Shown in pieces: positions 36,556-46,004 of a stretch of 64,000 nt of DNA. The DNA comes from Rhodococcus triatomae BKS 15-14 (lineage in GTDB: Bacteria > Actinomycetota > Actinomycetes > Mycobacteriales > Mycobacteriaceae). The notes under the pieces were generated by a model. The model saw only the letters and a program-made list of their open reading frames with translations. It ran no database searches and had not been told where the DNA came from. Within the stretch, counting starts at the first letter, position 1. Every line of letters starts with the position of its first letter. Location of the stretch: positions 1 through 64,000 of the forward strand of contig AODO01000023.1 of the NCBI GenBank assembly GCA_000341795.1. Direction: 5' to 3'. A program made the translations under genes and the position numbers.

Positions 36556-37527
36556 ATGCTGCTGATACCCGAGAACCAGAGACGGACCCTGGAGGAGCTG
36601 GACGAGCGACTCGACCTCGAATCGGGTGACCGGCGCGCCAAACGGTCCGCGTTCTGGGTGATGCTGACGCTGTCCGCGGTCATCGCCGTCGCGGGTGTCG
36701 CGGGGGACTCCACCGCCACCGTGATCGGGGCGATGATCGTGGCGCCGCTGTCCACCCCGATCCTCGGCATCGGGCTCGGGATCACGACGGGGCGTGGGCG
36801 CCTCGTGGCCACCAGCCTGCTGTACGTCGCGGCAGGTGTCGTCCTGGTGGTCGTGGTCGGTGCCGTCGTCGCGCAGTTGCTGCCGAACCCGACGAATGTG
36901 CTGTCCAACTCGCAGGTGACCGGACGGACGTCGCCGACACTGATGGACCTGCTCGCCGCGATCGCGACCGGGTTCGCCGGCGCCGTCGCGGTCACGCGTC
37001 GCGACGTCGGCGACGTCCTGCCCGGCGTCGCGATCGCGATCTCCCTCGTGCCGCCGCTCGGAGTGGTCGGAGTGTGCCTGGGATCGGGGGCACCCTCGCT
37101 CGCGGCGGGCGCCTTCGTCTTGTTCGCCTCGAATGTGATTGCGCTCGTCATCACCGCGATGGTGGTGCTGTTCGCCGCCGGATACGGCCGAGACGCCACG
37201 GCGACCCGGGGTCGCGGCCACGCCCGCGCCTACGTGCTGCTCGCGCTCGCAACGTGTGTCGTCGTCGTCCCCATGGTGCTCAACTCGCTGTCCTCGGTGT
37301 GGGCGGGCCAGATCTCGGATGCCGCCGAGGTGTGGCTGGACGATGTACCCGGCGCCCAGGTCACCGGGGTCACCTGGCAGGGCCGAACGGCGACGGTGTC
37401 GGTGCTGGGTCCGGCCGATCTGCCTCCGATCGACGAACTCCAGCAGTCGGTGGACGACCTCGTCCCCTGGGATCCCCGCCTGCTGATCGTGCACACCGTG
37501 GGTGAACGACTCGATCCGGAACGCTGA
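36556..37527 (+). CDS. DUF389 membrane protein
   Basis: A 323-residue protein of the DUF389 family. After a hydrophilic N-terminus (about 30 residues) it shows the family core GDSTATVIGAMIVAPLSTPILGIGLG, then six or so hydrophobic segments (including DVLPGVAIAISLVPPLGVVG) and a soluble C-terminal domain. The function is unknown; transport or sensing has been suggested for the family. The ATG at 36556 has GGAAGG upstream. Confidence 0.85.
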   Translation: MLLIPENQRRTLEELDERLDLESGDRRAKRSAFWVMLTLSAVIAVAGVAGDSTATVIGAMIVAPLSTPILGIGLGITTGRGRLVATSLLYVAAGVVLVVVVGAVVAQLLPNPTNVLSNSQVTGRTSPTLMDLLAAIATGFAGAVAVTRRDVGDVLPGVAIAISLVPPLGVVGVCLGSGAPSLAAGAFVLFASNVIALVITAMVVLFAAGYGRDATATRGRGHARAYVLLALATCVVVVPMVLNSLSSVWAGQISDAAEVWLDDVPGAQVTGVTWQGRTATVSVLGPADLPPIDELQQSVDDLVPWDPRLLIVHTVGERLDPER

Positions 37528-37599
37528 TCGAGGACGATCCGCCACGCGGCGTTCGCGGGGATCGGCGCGGACACCCCGCACGTCGTCGAACTCGGATCG

Positions 37600-37756
37600 G
37601 AGGTGCGGACTGGTGGTTGCAGTTCCGGAAGGTCGCCGCAGTCGCTACGAGTTGGCGGACCCGAGGATCGCGCGTGCGCTCGACGATCTGCTCGGGCTGG
37701 TGTTGGCCGTGGATCCGGCGTGCTGCCCGGACGCCGGGCGGGATGAGTGCTGTTGA
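37600..37756 (+). pseudogene. ArsR-family regulator remnant (C-terminal part only)
   Basis: About 50 codons read as the end of an ArsR/CmtR-type metal sensor: wing strands in VVAVPEGRRSRYELADPR, then a helix LDDLLGLVLAVDP and Cys pairs (ACC and ECC) that would bind metal. The DNA-recognition half is missing: upstream runs straight into the end of the DUF389 gene. It appears to be the tail of a deleted regulator gene, next to an equally damaged cation transporter. Confidence 0.6.
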
Positions 37757-37791
37757 CGTCGTCGCATCTCGGTCTGCCGACGGTACGGCCG

Positions 37792-39422
<1,631 letters not shown>

Positions 39423-39429
39423 GCGCGAT

Positions 39430-39454
39430 CCGCCCTACTGCGTCGGAAGGGCGG
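39430..39454 (+). terminator. Short hairpin after the dapB operon
   Basis: CCGCCCT (39430-39436) and AGGGCGG (39448-39454) pair around an 11-base loop, 7 bases after the stop. A weak terminator. Confidence 0.45.
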
Positions 39455-39530
39455 CCCATACTGGTCGTGGCGCCCACACTCGTATGCCCGGGCCACATCC
39501 GTTGTTCCTTCCGTTCCGGTGGGAGAGGCG

Positions 39531-40730
39531 ATGATCGCGGAGGGGCTGCACCATCTGTCGCTCGCACGCGTGCGCGGTGCGAGGCGCGGCCCGCGGCCCG
39601 ACACGGGACGGCCCTCCTCGATCCGGCGATTCGTGGCCGCTCTGTCACTCCTGGCGGCGGGGCTGGTGGGATGCGACGACTCGGACGGCGCTCCAGCGGC
39701 GCTGCCGTACGCACGGCTCACCGAGGCGATTCCGGCGGCGATGGAGCACGCCTCGGTACCCGGGGCGATCGTCGGTGTCCGGCAGGACGGCATCGCGCCC
39801 TACGCGGAGGCGTTCGGGGTCCGCGACACGGCCACCGGCGAGGCCATGTCGACCGACCTGTTCATGCGTGTCGGCAGCGTGACCAAGACGTTCACCACCA
39901 CGGCCGTGCTGCAGCTGGTCGATCAGGGCAAGGTCGGCCTCGACGATCCGATCGACGGGTACGTGCCGGGAGTCCCCAACGGCGACACGATCACCATCCG
40001 CCACCTGGCGGCCATGCGGAGCGGGCTCCCCGACTACGGCGAGATGGTGATTCCGACGCTCCCGAGCCGGCCACAGCGCCAGTGGACGCCGCAGGAGTTG
40101 CTCGACGTCGGTTTCAGCAGTCCACCGCTGTTCCCGCCGGGCACCGCGTTCGACTACTCGAACACCAACACCGTGCTCCTGGGTCTCGTCGTCGAGAAGG
40201 CGTCGGGGCGGCCGCTGGACGACTACATCGCCGAACACATCACGGGACCCGAGGCACTCGACCACACGTCGGTCGCAGACACCGCGGCCTTTCCGTCGCC
40301 GCACGCCCGCGGATACACCCGGGCATCCGACGGGGCGACGGTGGACGCGACCGACTGGAACCCGTCCTGGGGCTACGGCGCGGGAAACATGATCTCGACA
40401 CTCGACGATCTGAGCGTGTGGGCGCGGGTGCTGGCAGACGGAGCGTTGCTCACGCCGGCCACGCAGCACGAGCGGGAGCAGTTTCAGCCGGCGCCGTCCG
40501 AAGGTGACGGTTCGCTGTACGGCCTCGGTGTCGAGTACCAGAACGGGTGGATCGGCCACAACGGGAACATCGTCGGCTACCAGGCCTATGCCTATCGCCT
40601 TCCCGCCGAGGGCAAGACGATGGTGGTGCTGGTCAATTCGAACGTCGACCCACTGGGCGTGTGGAACCTCGTCACCGAGATCGTGGACGTCGTCAGCCCC
40701 GACCACCCCTGGCCGGGGCCTCCGTCGTAG
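39531..40730 (+). CDS. Serine beta-lactamase/DD-peptidase-like lipoprotein
   Basis: A 399-residue class C beta-lactamase-fold enzyme. All three active-site motifs are present: SVTK (Ser 116, Lys 119), YSN (209-211) and HNG (343-345), the last of which often marks esterases and DD-peptidases rather than true lactamases. A lipobox (LVGC, about residue 48) after a 30-residue basic leader suggests a lipoprotein at the outer face of the membrane. The ATG at 39531 follows GGGAGAGG closely. Whether it cuts beta-lactams, peptidoglycan peptides or esters is unknown. Confidence 0.85.
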   Translation: MIAEGLHHLSLARVRGARRGPRPDTGRPSSIRRFVAALSLLAAGLVGCDDSDGAPAALPYARLTEAIPAAMEHASVPGAIVGVRQDGIAPYAEAFGVRDTATGEAMSTDLFMRVGSVTKTFTTTAVLQLVDQGKVGLDDPIDGYVPGVPNGDTITIRHLAAMRSGLPDYGEMVIPTLPSRPQRQWTPQELLDVGFSSPPLFPPGTAFDYSNTNTVLLGLVVEKASGRPLDDYIAEHITGPEALDHTSVADTAAFPSPHARGYTRASDGATVDATDWNPSWGYGAGNMISTLDDLSVWARVLADGALLTPATQHEREQFQPAPSEGDGSLYGLGVEYQNGWIGHNGNIVGYQAYAYRLPAEGKTMVVLVNSNVDPLGVWNLVTEIVDVVSPDHPWPGPPS

Positions 40731-40803
40731 AGCGCCGCGACTCTGCCGGACCGTCGGTCCGGTCCGGCGCGGGGCGGGGAGCACGTCCGAGCCGAACGGG
40801 TCG

Positions 40804-40809
40804 TAGGCT
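40804..40809 (+). promoter_or_regulatory. -10 box (TAGGCT) for the flavodoxin-like gene
   Basis: TAGGCT is 7 bases before the GTG at 40817, the same spacing seen at ribF. Confidence 0.5.
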
Positions 40810-40816
40810 GCCACTC

Positions 40817-41281
40817 GTGACCGCCGACACCCCGATCCTCCTCGTCGTCCACCACACGCCCTCCCCGCCGACGAGGGAGCTGCTGGAGTCGGTGCTGGCC
40901 GGCGCGAACGACCCCGACATCGAGGGTGTGACGATCAGGTCGGTGCCCGCGCTCGGAGCGACCATTCCGGACGTGTTGTCCGCGAAGGGATTTCTCTTCG
41001 GCACCACCGCGAACTTCGGCTACATGTCCGGGGCGCTCAAGCACTTCTTCGACACCGTGTACTACCCGTGCCTCGACGCAGTCGCCGGGCTCCCGTACGG
41101 GCTGTGGGTCCACGGCAACAACGACACCGCCGGAGCGGTGACCGCCGTGCAGAAGATCGTCACCGGTCTCGCGCTGACACAGGCCGCGGCGACGGTCGAG
41201 GTGACGAGTGGGGTCGACGCCACCGCGCGGGATCGCTGCTACGAACTGGGTGCGACGCTGGCGGTGACCGTCGCGGGCTGA
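40817..41281 (+). CDS. Flavodoxin-like / NADPH-dependent FMN reductase family protein
   Basis: A 154-residue single-domain flavodoxin-like protein. It shows the phosphate-binding loop region (VVHHTPSPPTRELLESVL), the FGTTANFGYMSGALKHFFD segment that contacts FMN in WrbA/NQO-type proteins, and LWVHGNNDTAGA. The homologue at this position in M. tuberculosis is Rv2771c. It likely carries electrons or reduces quinone-like substrates. Its last 43 bases overlap the 3' end of the convergent TetR gene. Confidence 0.85.
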   Translation: MTADTPILLVVHHTPSPPTRELLESVLAGANDPDIEGVTIRSVPALGATIPDVLSAKGFLFGTTANFGYMSGALKHFFDTVYYPCLDAVAGLPYGLWVHGNNDTAGAVTAVQKIVTGLALTQAAATVEVTSGVDATARDRCYELGATLAVTVAG

Positions 41282-41886
41282 TCGCGCGCGGTGTGCGTCG
41301 CGACCGCGGGGCCGAGCCAGCGCGACAGGTAGCCGTGCAGGTCGTCGCCGGTTCGCGCCGGATCGCCGGGGTCGACGACGTACGACTGGATGACCCGAAG
41401 CACGAACTCGACGAGTTCGTCCATGGCGGTGTCGTCGAAACCGGCGGAGTGCCACTCGACGGGCAGGTTCTCGAGCATGGCCCGGGCGAAACCGCGCGCG
41501 ACGCTCGACGTGACACCGGCCGAGAAGCGTCCCTGCTGCGCCGGGTCTATCAGCAGGTGCATCGGCCTGCGATGGGGGAGCAACTCCAGGGTGTGCGCGA
41601 CGGCTGTGACGACTGCCTCGGCGGGGCGGTCCTCGTCGCCGACCAGGGCGCGCACGGTGTCGAGGAACTCGCCGGCGGCCGCGGTCGCGGCGGCCGTGAG
41701 CAGCGCGTCGGTGCCGTCGAAGTAGCGATACACCGTCTGCCGCGTGACGCCGAGCAGGCGCGCCACGTCGGCGACCGTGATGTCGGTTCCGCGCTGTTCG
41801 ACGACGGTGAGGGCGGCGGCGACGATCCGGCCGACGGCCTCGTCGTCCGACTGCGGGGGTGACCCGGCCCAGCCGTGTGTCCTCAT
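41239..41886 (-). CDS. TetR-family regulator
   Basis: A 215-residue TetR protein. The HTH is at about residues 17-62 (GRIVAAALTVVEQRGTDITV, VARLLGVTRQTVYRYFDGTDALL); the rest is a helical ligand domain. It is divergent from the phosphotransferase/LLM oxidoreductase pair, and a 7-bp inverted repeat lies in the shared spacer. Its C-terminal codons overlap the convergent flavodoxin-like gene by 43 bases. Confidence 0.88.
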   Translation of the reverse strand: MRTHGWAGSPPQSDDEAVGRIVAAALTVVEQRGTDITVADVARLLGVTRQTVYRYFDGTDALLTAAATAAAGEFLDTVRALVGDEDRPAEAVVTAVAHTLELLPHRRPMHLLIDPAQQGRFSAGVTSSVARGFARAMLENLPVEWHSAGFDDTAMDELVEFVLRVIQSYVVDPGDPARTGDDLHGYLSRWLGPAVATHTARDQPATVTASVAPSS

Positions 41887-41954
41887 CTCGGGCCTGCCAT
41901 GGGCGGGAGTTTAACGGGAGAGATGCGGCTCGACCCCGAAGTCGCCGAAAACGG

Positions 41955-41981
41955 CCATACACAATTCCCGCAGATGTATGG
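41955..41981. promoter_or_regulatory. Candidate TetR operator (CCATACA-N13-TGTATGG)
   Basis: CCATACA at 41955-41961 and TGTATGG at 41975-41981 are perfect complements 13 bases apart, between the TetR gene and the phosphotransferase gene. The 27-bp length fits a TetR dimer site. Confidence 0.5.
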
Positions 41982-42066
41982 TCCACGTCACGGCGGCACG
42001 CAATGCCGTTGCCCGAGTGGTTCTGTTGCGCCCCATTGCTGTGCCCCGACGCCGATGGAGGGTTCG

Positions 42067-43185
42067 ATGAGCAGAAGTGAACCGGCCGACACCGTGACGG
42101 TGCCCGGAGGCCGATTGCCCGGATCGCCGGAGCAGGTGACGCCCGAGTGGCTCGGCGCCGTCCTCGCGGCAACCGACGACCGGGTGATCGTCGACGCCGT
42201 GGACATCACGCCGGTCGGCACCGGACAGACCGCGGCGACCTACCACCTGGCCGTTCGCTACCGCCGCCGTGGTCCCGACATTCCGGACACCTTCGTTCTC
42301 AAACTGCCGTCCCAGGACCTGACGGTCCGGGACCGTGTCGCGCTCGGATACCGGTCGGAGCACGCGTTCTACACGCAGGTCGCGGAATCGACGCGGATTC
42401 CCGTTCCGCGGTGCTTCCAGTGCGAGATCGACGACGGGGGAAGGGAGTTCACACTCCTTCTCGAAGACCTGGCACCCGCCATCCAAGGGGACCAGATCCG
42501 CGGTTGCGGACTGCCGGACGCCCTGTTGGCCGTCGAGGCGCTCGCGGGTCTGCACGGTCCGGGGTGGTGCGATCCGAGGTGGGCGGACTTCACCGGAACA
42601 GTCATGCCGAAACCGGCGGACGTGGCGGCAGCCACCGGTCTCGGCGACGTCACGGCACTGGCGACCACCACGACCATCGACACTCTCGCGGCGCGGCTGA
42701 GCGACGAGGACGTCGCGACGCTACGGGAATCCGCGGACCTCGTCGGCGCCTGGTTGATGCTGGTGCCCGACCGGTTCGGGATCCTGCACGGCGACTATCG
42801 TCTCGACAACCTGATGTTCCATCCCGGCGGGGAACGGGTGACCGTCGTCGACTGGCAGACGATGGCCGTCGGCTTGCCCGCCCGCGACCTCGCCTACTTC
42901 ATCGGGACCAGTTTCGAGCCGGCTGTGCGCGCGGAGTACGAGCGTGAACTCGTCGACGCCTACCACCGGGCGTTGACCGAGTGCGGCGTGGTCGACTACA
43001 CACGCGCCGAATGCTGGGACGACTACCGGCTCTCCGCGCTGCAGATGCCGATGATCACCACCCTCGGATTCGCGTTCGCCGCCGCCACCGAACGCGGCGA
43101 CGACATGATCGTGACGATGCTCGAACGGGGCTGCGCGGCCATCCGTGATCTCGGGTCCCTCGACCTGATCCGGGAGCAGCTGTGA
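42067..43185 (+). CDS. Aminoglycoside-phosphotransferase-fold kinase
   Basis: A 372-residue member of the APH/EcKinase-like phosphotransferase family. The catalytic loop is HGDYRLDNLMF (about residue 241) and the metal-binding Asp is in VVDWQ (about 260); an ATP-lobe Lys lies in FVLKLPS. The ATG at 42067 is chosen because GGAGGG precedes it. The substrate is unknown; actinobacterial relatives occur near lipid and steroid degradation genes. It overlaps the LLM oxidoreductase gene by 4 bases, so the two belong to one pathway or act on one molecule. Confidence 0.83.
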   Translation: MSRSEPADTVTVPGGRLPGSPEQVTPEWLGAVLAATDDRVIVDAVDITPVGTGQTAATYHLAVRYRRRGPDIPDTFVLKLPSQDLTVRDRVALGYRSEHAFYTQVAESTRIPVPRCFQCEIDDGGREFTLLLEDLAPAIQGDQIRGCGLPDALLAVEALAGLHGPGWCDPRWADFTGTVMPKPADVAAATGLGDVTALATTTTIDTLAARLSDEDVATLRESADLVGAWLMLVPDRFGILHGDYRLDNLMFHPGGERVTVVDWQTMAVGLPARDLAYFIGTSFEPAVRAEYERELVDAYHRALTECGVVDYTRAECWDDYRLSALQMPMITTLGFAFAAATERGDDMIVTMLERGCAAIRDLGSLDLIREQL

Positions 43186-44222
43186 CCGGGTCCGGGCCGC
43201 TGCGCGAACTGGGCTGTTACCTCCTCGGCGGCCAACCTCGTTCTGCGCGTGACATTCTCGGCGAGGTCGCGGACGCCGAACGTCTCGGGCTGGGCACCGC
43301 GTTCATCTCCGAGCGGTACAACAAGAAGGAGATCGCGGCGTTGTCGGGGGCCGCCGCCGCCGCGAGCTCGACGATTCAGCTGTGCACCGGTGCGACCAAC
43401 CACAACACCAGGCACCCGATGGTGACGGCAGGCATGACACGCACCCTGCGCGACCTCACGGGAGGACGCTTCACGCTCGGCATCGGGCGTGGGGTGCCGA
43501 TACTGCAGGGCGCCTACGGTATTCCGCCGGTCACGACCGCCCAGATGGCAGACTTCGCGCAGCTCATGCGACGCCTGTTCCGAGGGGAGGTCATCGTCGG
43601 CCACGACGGTCCCGCGGGCAGCTACCCCGTCCTGCACCTGGACGCGACGCTCGACGAGTACCTCCCGCTCGGGCTGGTGGCCTTCGGGCCCAACACCCTG
43701 AAACTCGGGGGCCGGATGTTCGACGAGGTCGTCCTGCACACCTATTTCACGGACGAGACCACGAAGCGGTGCGTCGAACTGGTCAAGTCCTCTGCAGAGG
43801 CGGCTGGACGCGACCCCGACGCCGTGAAGGTGTGGGCGTGCCTCGCCACCGTCGGCGACCACGTTCCCGAGGTGGACCGGTTGCGTAAGACAGTCGGCCG
43901 GCTCGGCACCTACCTGCAGGGCTACGGGCAGTTGCTGGTGGACACCAACGGATGGGACCCCGCGGTCCTGCAGCGCTTCCTGTCGGACCCCGTGATCAGC
44001 ACCGTCGCCGGTCTCGACGTCGTCGGCACCGTCGATCAGCTCGAACACGCCGCGACCCTGCTCCCCGACGAGTGGCTGTCGTACGCGGCCACCGGCGCCC
44101 CGGCGCACTGCGTGTCCGCCGTTCGTCACCAGTTCGACCTTGGCTGTGACGGTGTCATCCTGCACGGATCGACCCCCGCGGAGATCGAACCGATCGTCTC
44201 GGAGTACGCCCGGCGACGATGA
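43182..44222 (+). CDS. LLM-class (probably F420-dependent) oxidoreductase
   Basis: A 346-residue luciferase-like monooxygenase-fold protein. It shows the (beta/alpha)8 pattern with AERLGLGTAFISER near the start, the LCTGATNHNTRHP segment and GRFTLGIGRG (about 99-108). The sequence resembles the actinobacterial subgroup annotated as F420-dependent (TIGR03857-like), but FMN use cannot be excluded. The GTG overlaps the kinase stop (GTGA). Confidence 0.83.
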   Translation: MTGSGPLRELGCYLLGGQPRSARDILGEVADAERLGLGTAFISERYNKKEIAALSGAAAAASSTIQLCTGATNHNTRHPMVTAGMTRTLRDLTGGRFTLGIGRGVPILQGAYGIPPVTTAQMADFAQLMRRLFRGEVIVGHDGPAGSYPVLHLDATLDEYLPLGLVAFGPNTLKLGGRMFDEVVLHTYFTDETTKRCVELVKSSAEAAGRDPDAVKVWACLATVGDHVPEVDRLRKTVGRLGTYLQGYGQLLVDTNGWDPAVLQRFLSDPVISTVAGLDVVGTVDQLEHAATLLPDEWLSYAATGAPAHCVSAVRHQFDLGCDGVILHGSTPAEIEPIVSEYARRR

Positions 44223-44261
44223 GCCCCGCAGTCGGGTGCGGGTCCTCGCCAGCGGGACGCG

Positions 44262-45638
44262 TCACGCGGAGGAGGTGCGGCGCAAGCGGGTGTTGACGAA
44301 CTCTCCGAGGCCCCAGCGTCCGAGCTCCCGACCGTAGCCGGATCGTTTGACGCCGCCGAACGGAAGACCGGGCAAGGTGGTGCCGTGTTCGTTCACGTAC
44401 GCCATGCCCACCTCCAGGCGGTCGGCGACGTCCTGGGCCTTCGCGGCGTCGGTGCTCCAGACCGAGCCGCTGAGACCGAACCCGACGTCGTTCGCGAGCC
44501 GGACCGCCTCGTCGACCGACGACACCTTGTAGACCATGCCGACCGGGCCGAAGATCTCCTCGGAGTACGCGTCCATGTCCGGCGTGATTCCGGTGAGCAC
44601 CGTCGGCTCGAGGAAGGCGCCTGCGCGGTCGACGGGGGAGCCTCCGGTCTCCAGCCGGGCGCCCTGCTCGACGGCGGTGCGGACCTGCTCGGCCACCGCG
44701 TCCCGGGCGTCGACCGACGAGAGTGGGCCGACCTTCGTCTCGGAGTCCGTCGGATCTCCGACCGGGGTCTTCTCGAACTCTGCGACCAGCTTCCCGACGA
44801 AGTCGTCGTAGAGCTCCTCGAGGACGATGAACCGCTTGGGCGAGTTGCACGCCTGCCCGGCGTTCGAGAGGCGCGCGGTGGCGGCGACGTGGGCCGTGCG
44901 TGCCATGTCGTCGGTGTCGAGCAGCACGAACGGATCCGAGCCGCCGAGCTCGAGCACCGACTTCTTGAGGTTCCGGGACGCCACCTGGGCCACCGCGGCT
45001 CCCGCAGCTTCGCTGCCCGTGAGGGAAACGCCCTGGATCGCAGGGTTCTCGATGAGGGATGCCACCTGGTCGCTGCTGGCGTAGACGTTGATGTACGCGT
45101 CCTCCGGGATGCCCGCGGCGTGAAGGATCTCCGCCATCAGTGCCGAGGACGCGGCGCAGATCGACGCGTGCTTCAGGATGATCGTGTTGCCGGCCAGCAA
45201 GTTGGGCGCCGCGAACCGCGCGACCTGGTAGTACGGGTAGTTCCACGGCATCACGCCGACCAGGGGGCCGACCGGACGCTTCTGCACGATGGACTCCGTC
45301 GCGCCTTGCGGGTCGAGGGTCTCGGCCGTGAGCAGCTCGGGGCCGTGGTCGGCGTACCACCGGTAGATGTCGGCGGCCAACCGGACCTCGCCCGCCGCCT
45401 GCTCGAGAGGTTTGCCCATCTCCGTCGTGATGGTCCGCGCGAGTTCGTCGGCTCGCTCCTCGTAGAGGTCCGCGGTTCGACGCAGTGCGTCGGCGCGCTC
45501 GTCCGCCGGCACCGTGCGCCAGTGTTCGTAGGCGGCCACCGTTCGGGCGACGACCCGGGGGAGGTCACCGTCGGTGAGTGACGTGAATTCTCGCTCGGTT
45601 TCACCTGTCGTGGGATTCGCGGTCACATAGGTACTCAT
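44262..45638 (-). CDS. NAD(P)+-dependent aldehyde dehydrogenase (succinate-semialdehyde type)
   Basis: A 458-residue ALDH. The N-terminus (YVTANPTTGETEREF), the VMPWNYPYYQ motif (about 133), the general-base Glu in LELGGSD (about 230) and catalytic Cys 264 in NAGQACNSPKRF are all present. It looks like the GabD-type succinate-semialdehyde subgroup. The ATG is at 45638. It is transcribed away from the ketoglutarate-semialdehyde dehydrogenase gene, so it may share control with the aldarate cluster, though its own substrate is unproven. Confidence 0.87.
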   Translation of the reverse strand: MSTYVTANPTTGETEREFTSLTDGDLPRVVARTVAAYEHWRTVPADERADALRRTADLYEERADELARTITTEMGKPLEQAAGEVRLAADIYRWYADHGPELLTAETLDPQGATESIVQKRPVGPLVGVMPWNYPYYQVARFAAPNLLAGNTIILKHASICAASSALMAEILHAAGIPEDAYINVYASSDQVASLIENPAIQGVSLTGSEAAGAAVAQVASRNLKKSVLELGGSDPFVLLDTDDMARTAHVAATARLSNAGQACNSPKRFIVLEELYDDFVGKLVAEFEKTPVGDPTDSETKVGPLSSVDARDAVAEQVRTAVEQGARLETGGSPVDRAGAFLEPTVLTGITPDMDAYSEEIFGPVGMVYKVSSVDEAVRLANDVGFGLSGSVWSTDAAKAQDVADRLEVGMAYVNEHGTTLPGLPFGGVKRSGYGRELGRWGLGEFVNTRLRRTSSA

Positions 45639-46004
45639 GTCGCCGATGCTACGGACGGGCCGGGAGCCCATGTGCCTTGCGCCGCATGAACTTTTGTCGA
45701 TTTCCCTGTGAGAAGTCGTACGTTTGAGGACGCAGGCCGGTGGGTACGGCGATCTCGATCCGATCACCGGAGAGCGCGTGCGGGGGCCGTCGCGCCCGCG
45801 GCCGTTCTCCGTGATCGCGGCGGTGTCATCGCTCACACCAGCGTGAATACCGTTTCTGTATCAATGCGGTCCATTTTTGACTTGGACATGAATGGATGGG
45901 CCGTCCTACCGTCGTCGTACGGCTCCGGTCATGTCGGCGGTACCCCCCCGAACGCGGACGTGATCGGAGCTCCCCACGTAGTCGACGGACAAGGGACGGA
46001 CCCA
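45639..46004. promoter_or_regulatory. Divergent control region between two aldehyde dehydrogenase genes
   Basis: This 366-base stretch holds no convincing gene. A promoter-like TTGGAC-N19-TACCGT lies at 45882-45912 towards the right. TCCATT (45870-45875) and AATGGA (45891-45896) form an inverted repeat straddling its -35, and GTCCA/TGGAC (45869-45873 and 45883-45887) form a smaller one. Confidence 0.5.
45882..45912 (+). promoter_or_regulatory. Promoter-like motif TTGGAC-N19-TACCGT
   Basis: The same pair of hexamers with the same 19-base spacing appears upstream of the hydroxyacid dehydrogenase gene (52414-52444, minus) and, with TACATT, of the MFS gene (60144-60174). The long spacer fits an activator-dependent promoter. 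Confidence 0.45.

Noticed and set aside
45708-46004. An N-terminal extension of the ketoglutarate-semialdehyde dehydrogenase
   Set aside because: The frame stays open upstream, but the extra 99 residues match nothing, run through the promoter motif at 45882, and the ATG at 46005 fits the family start.
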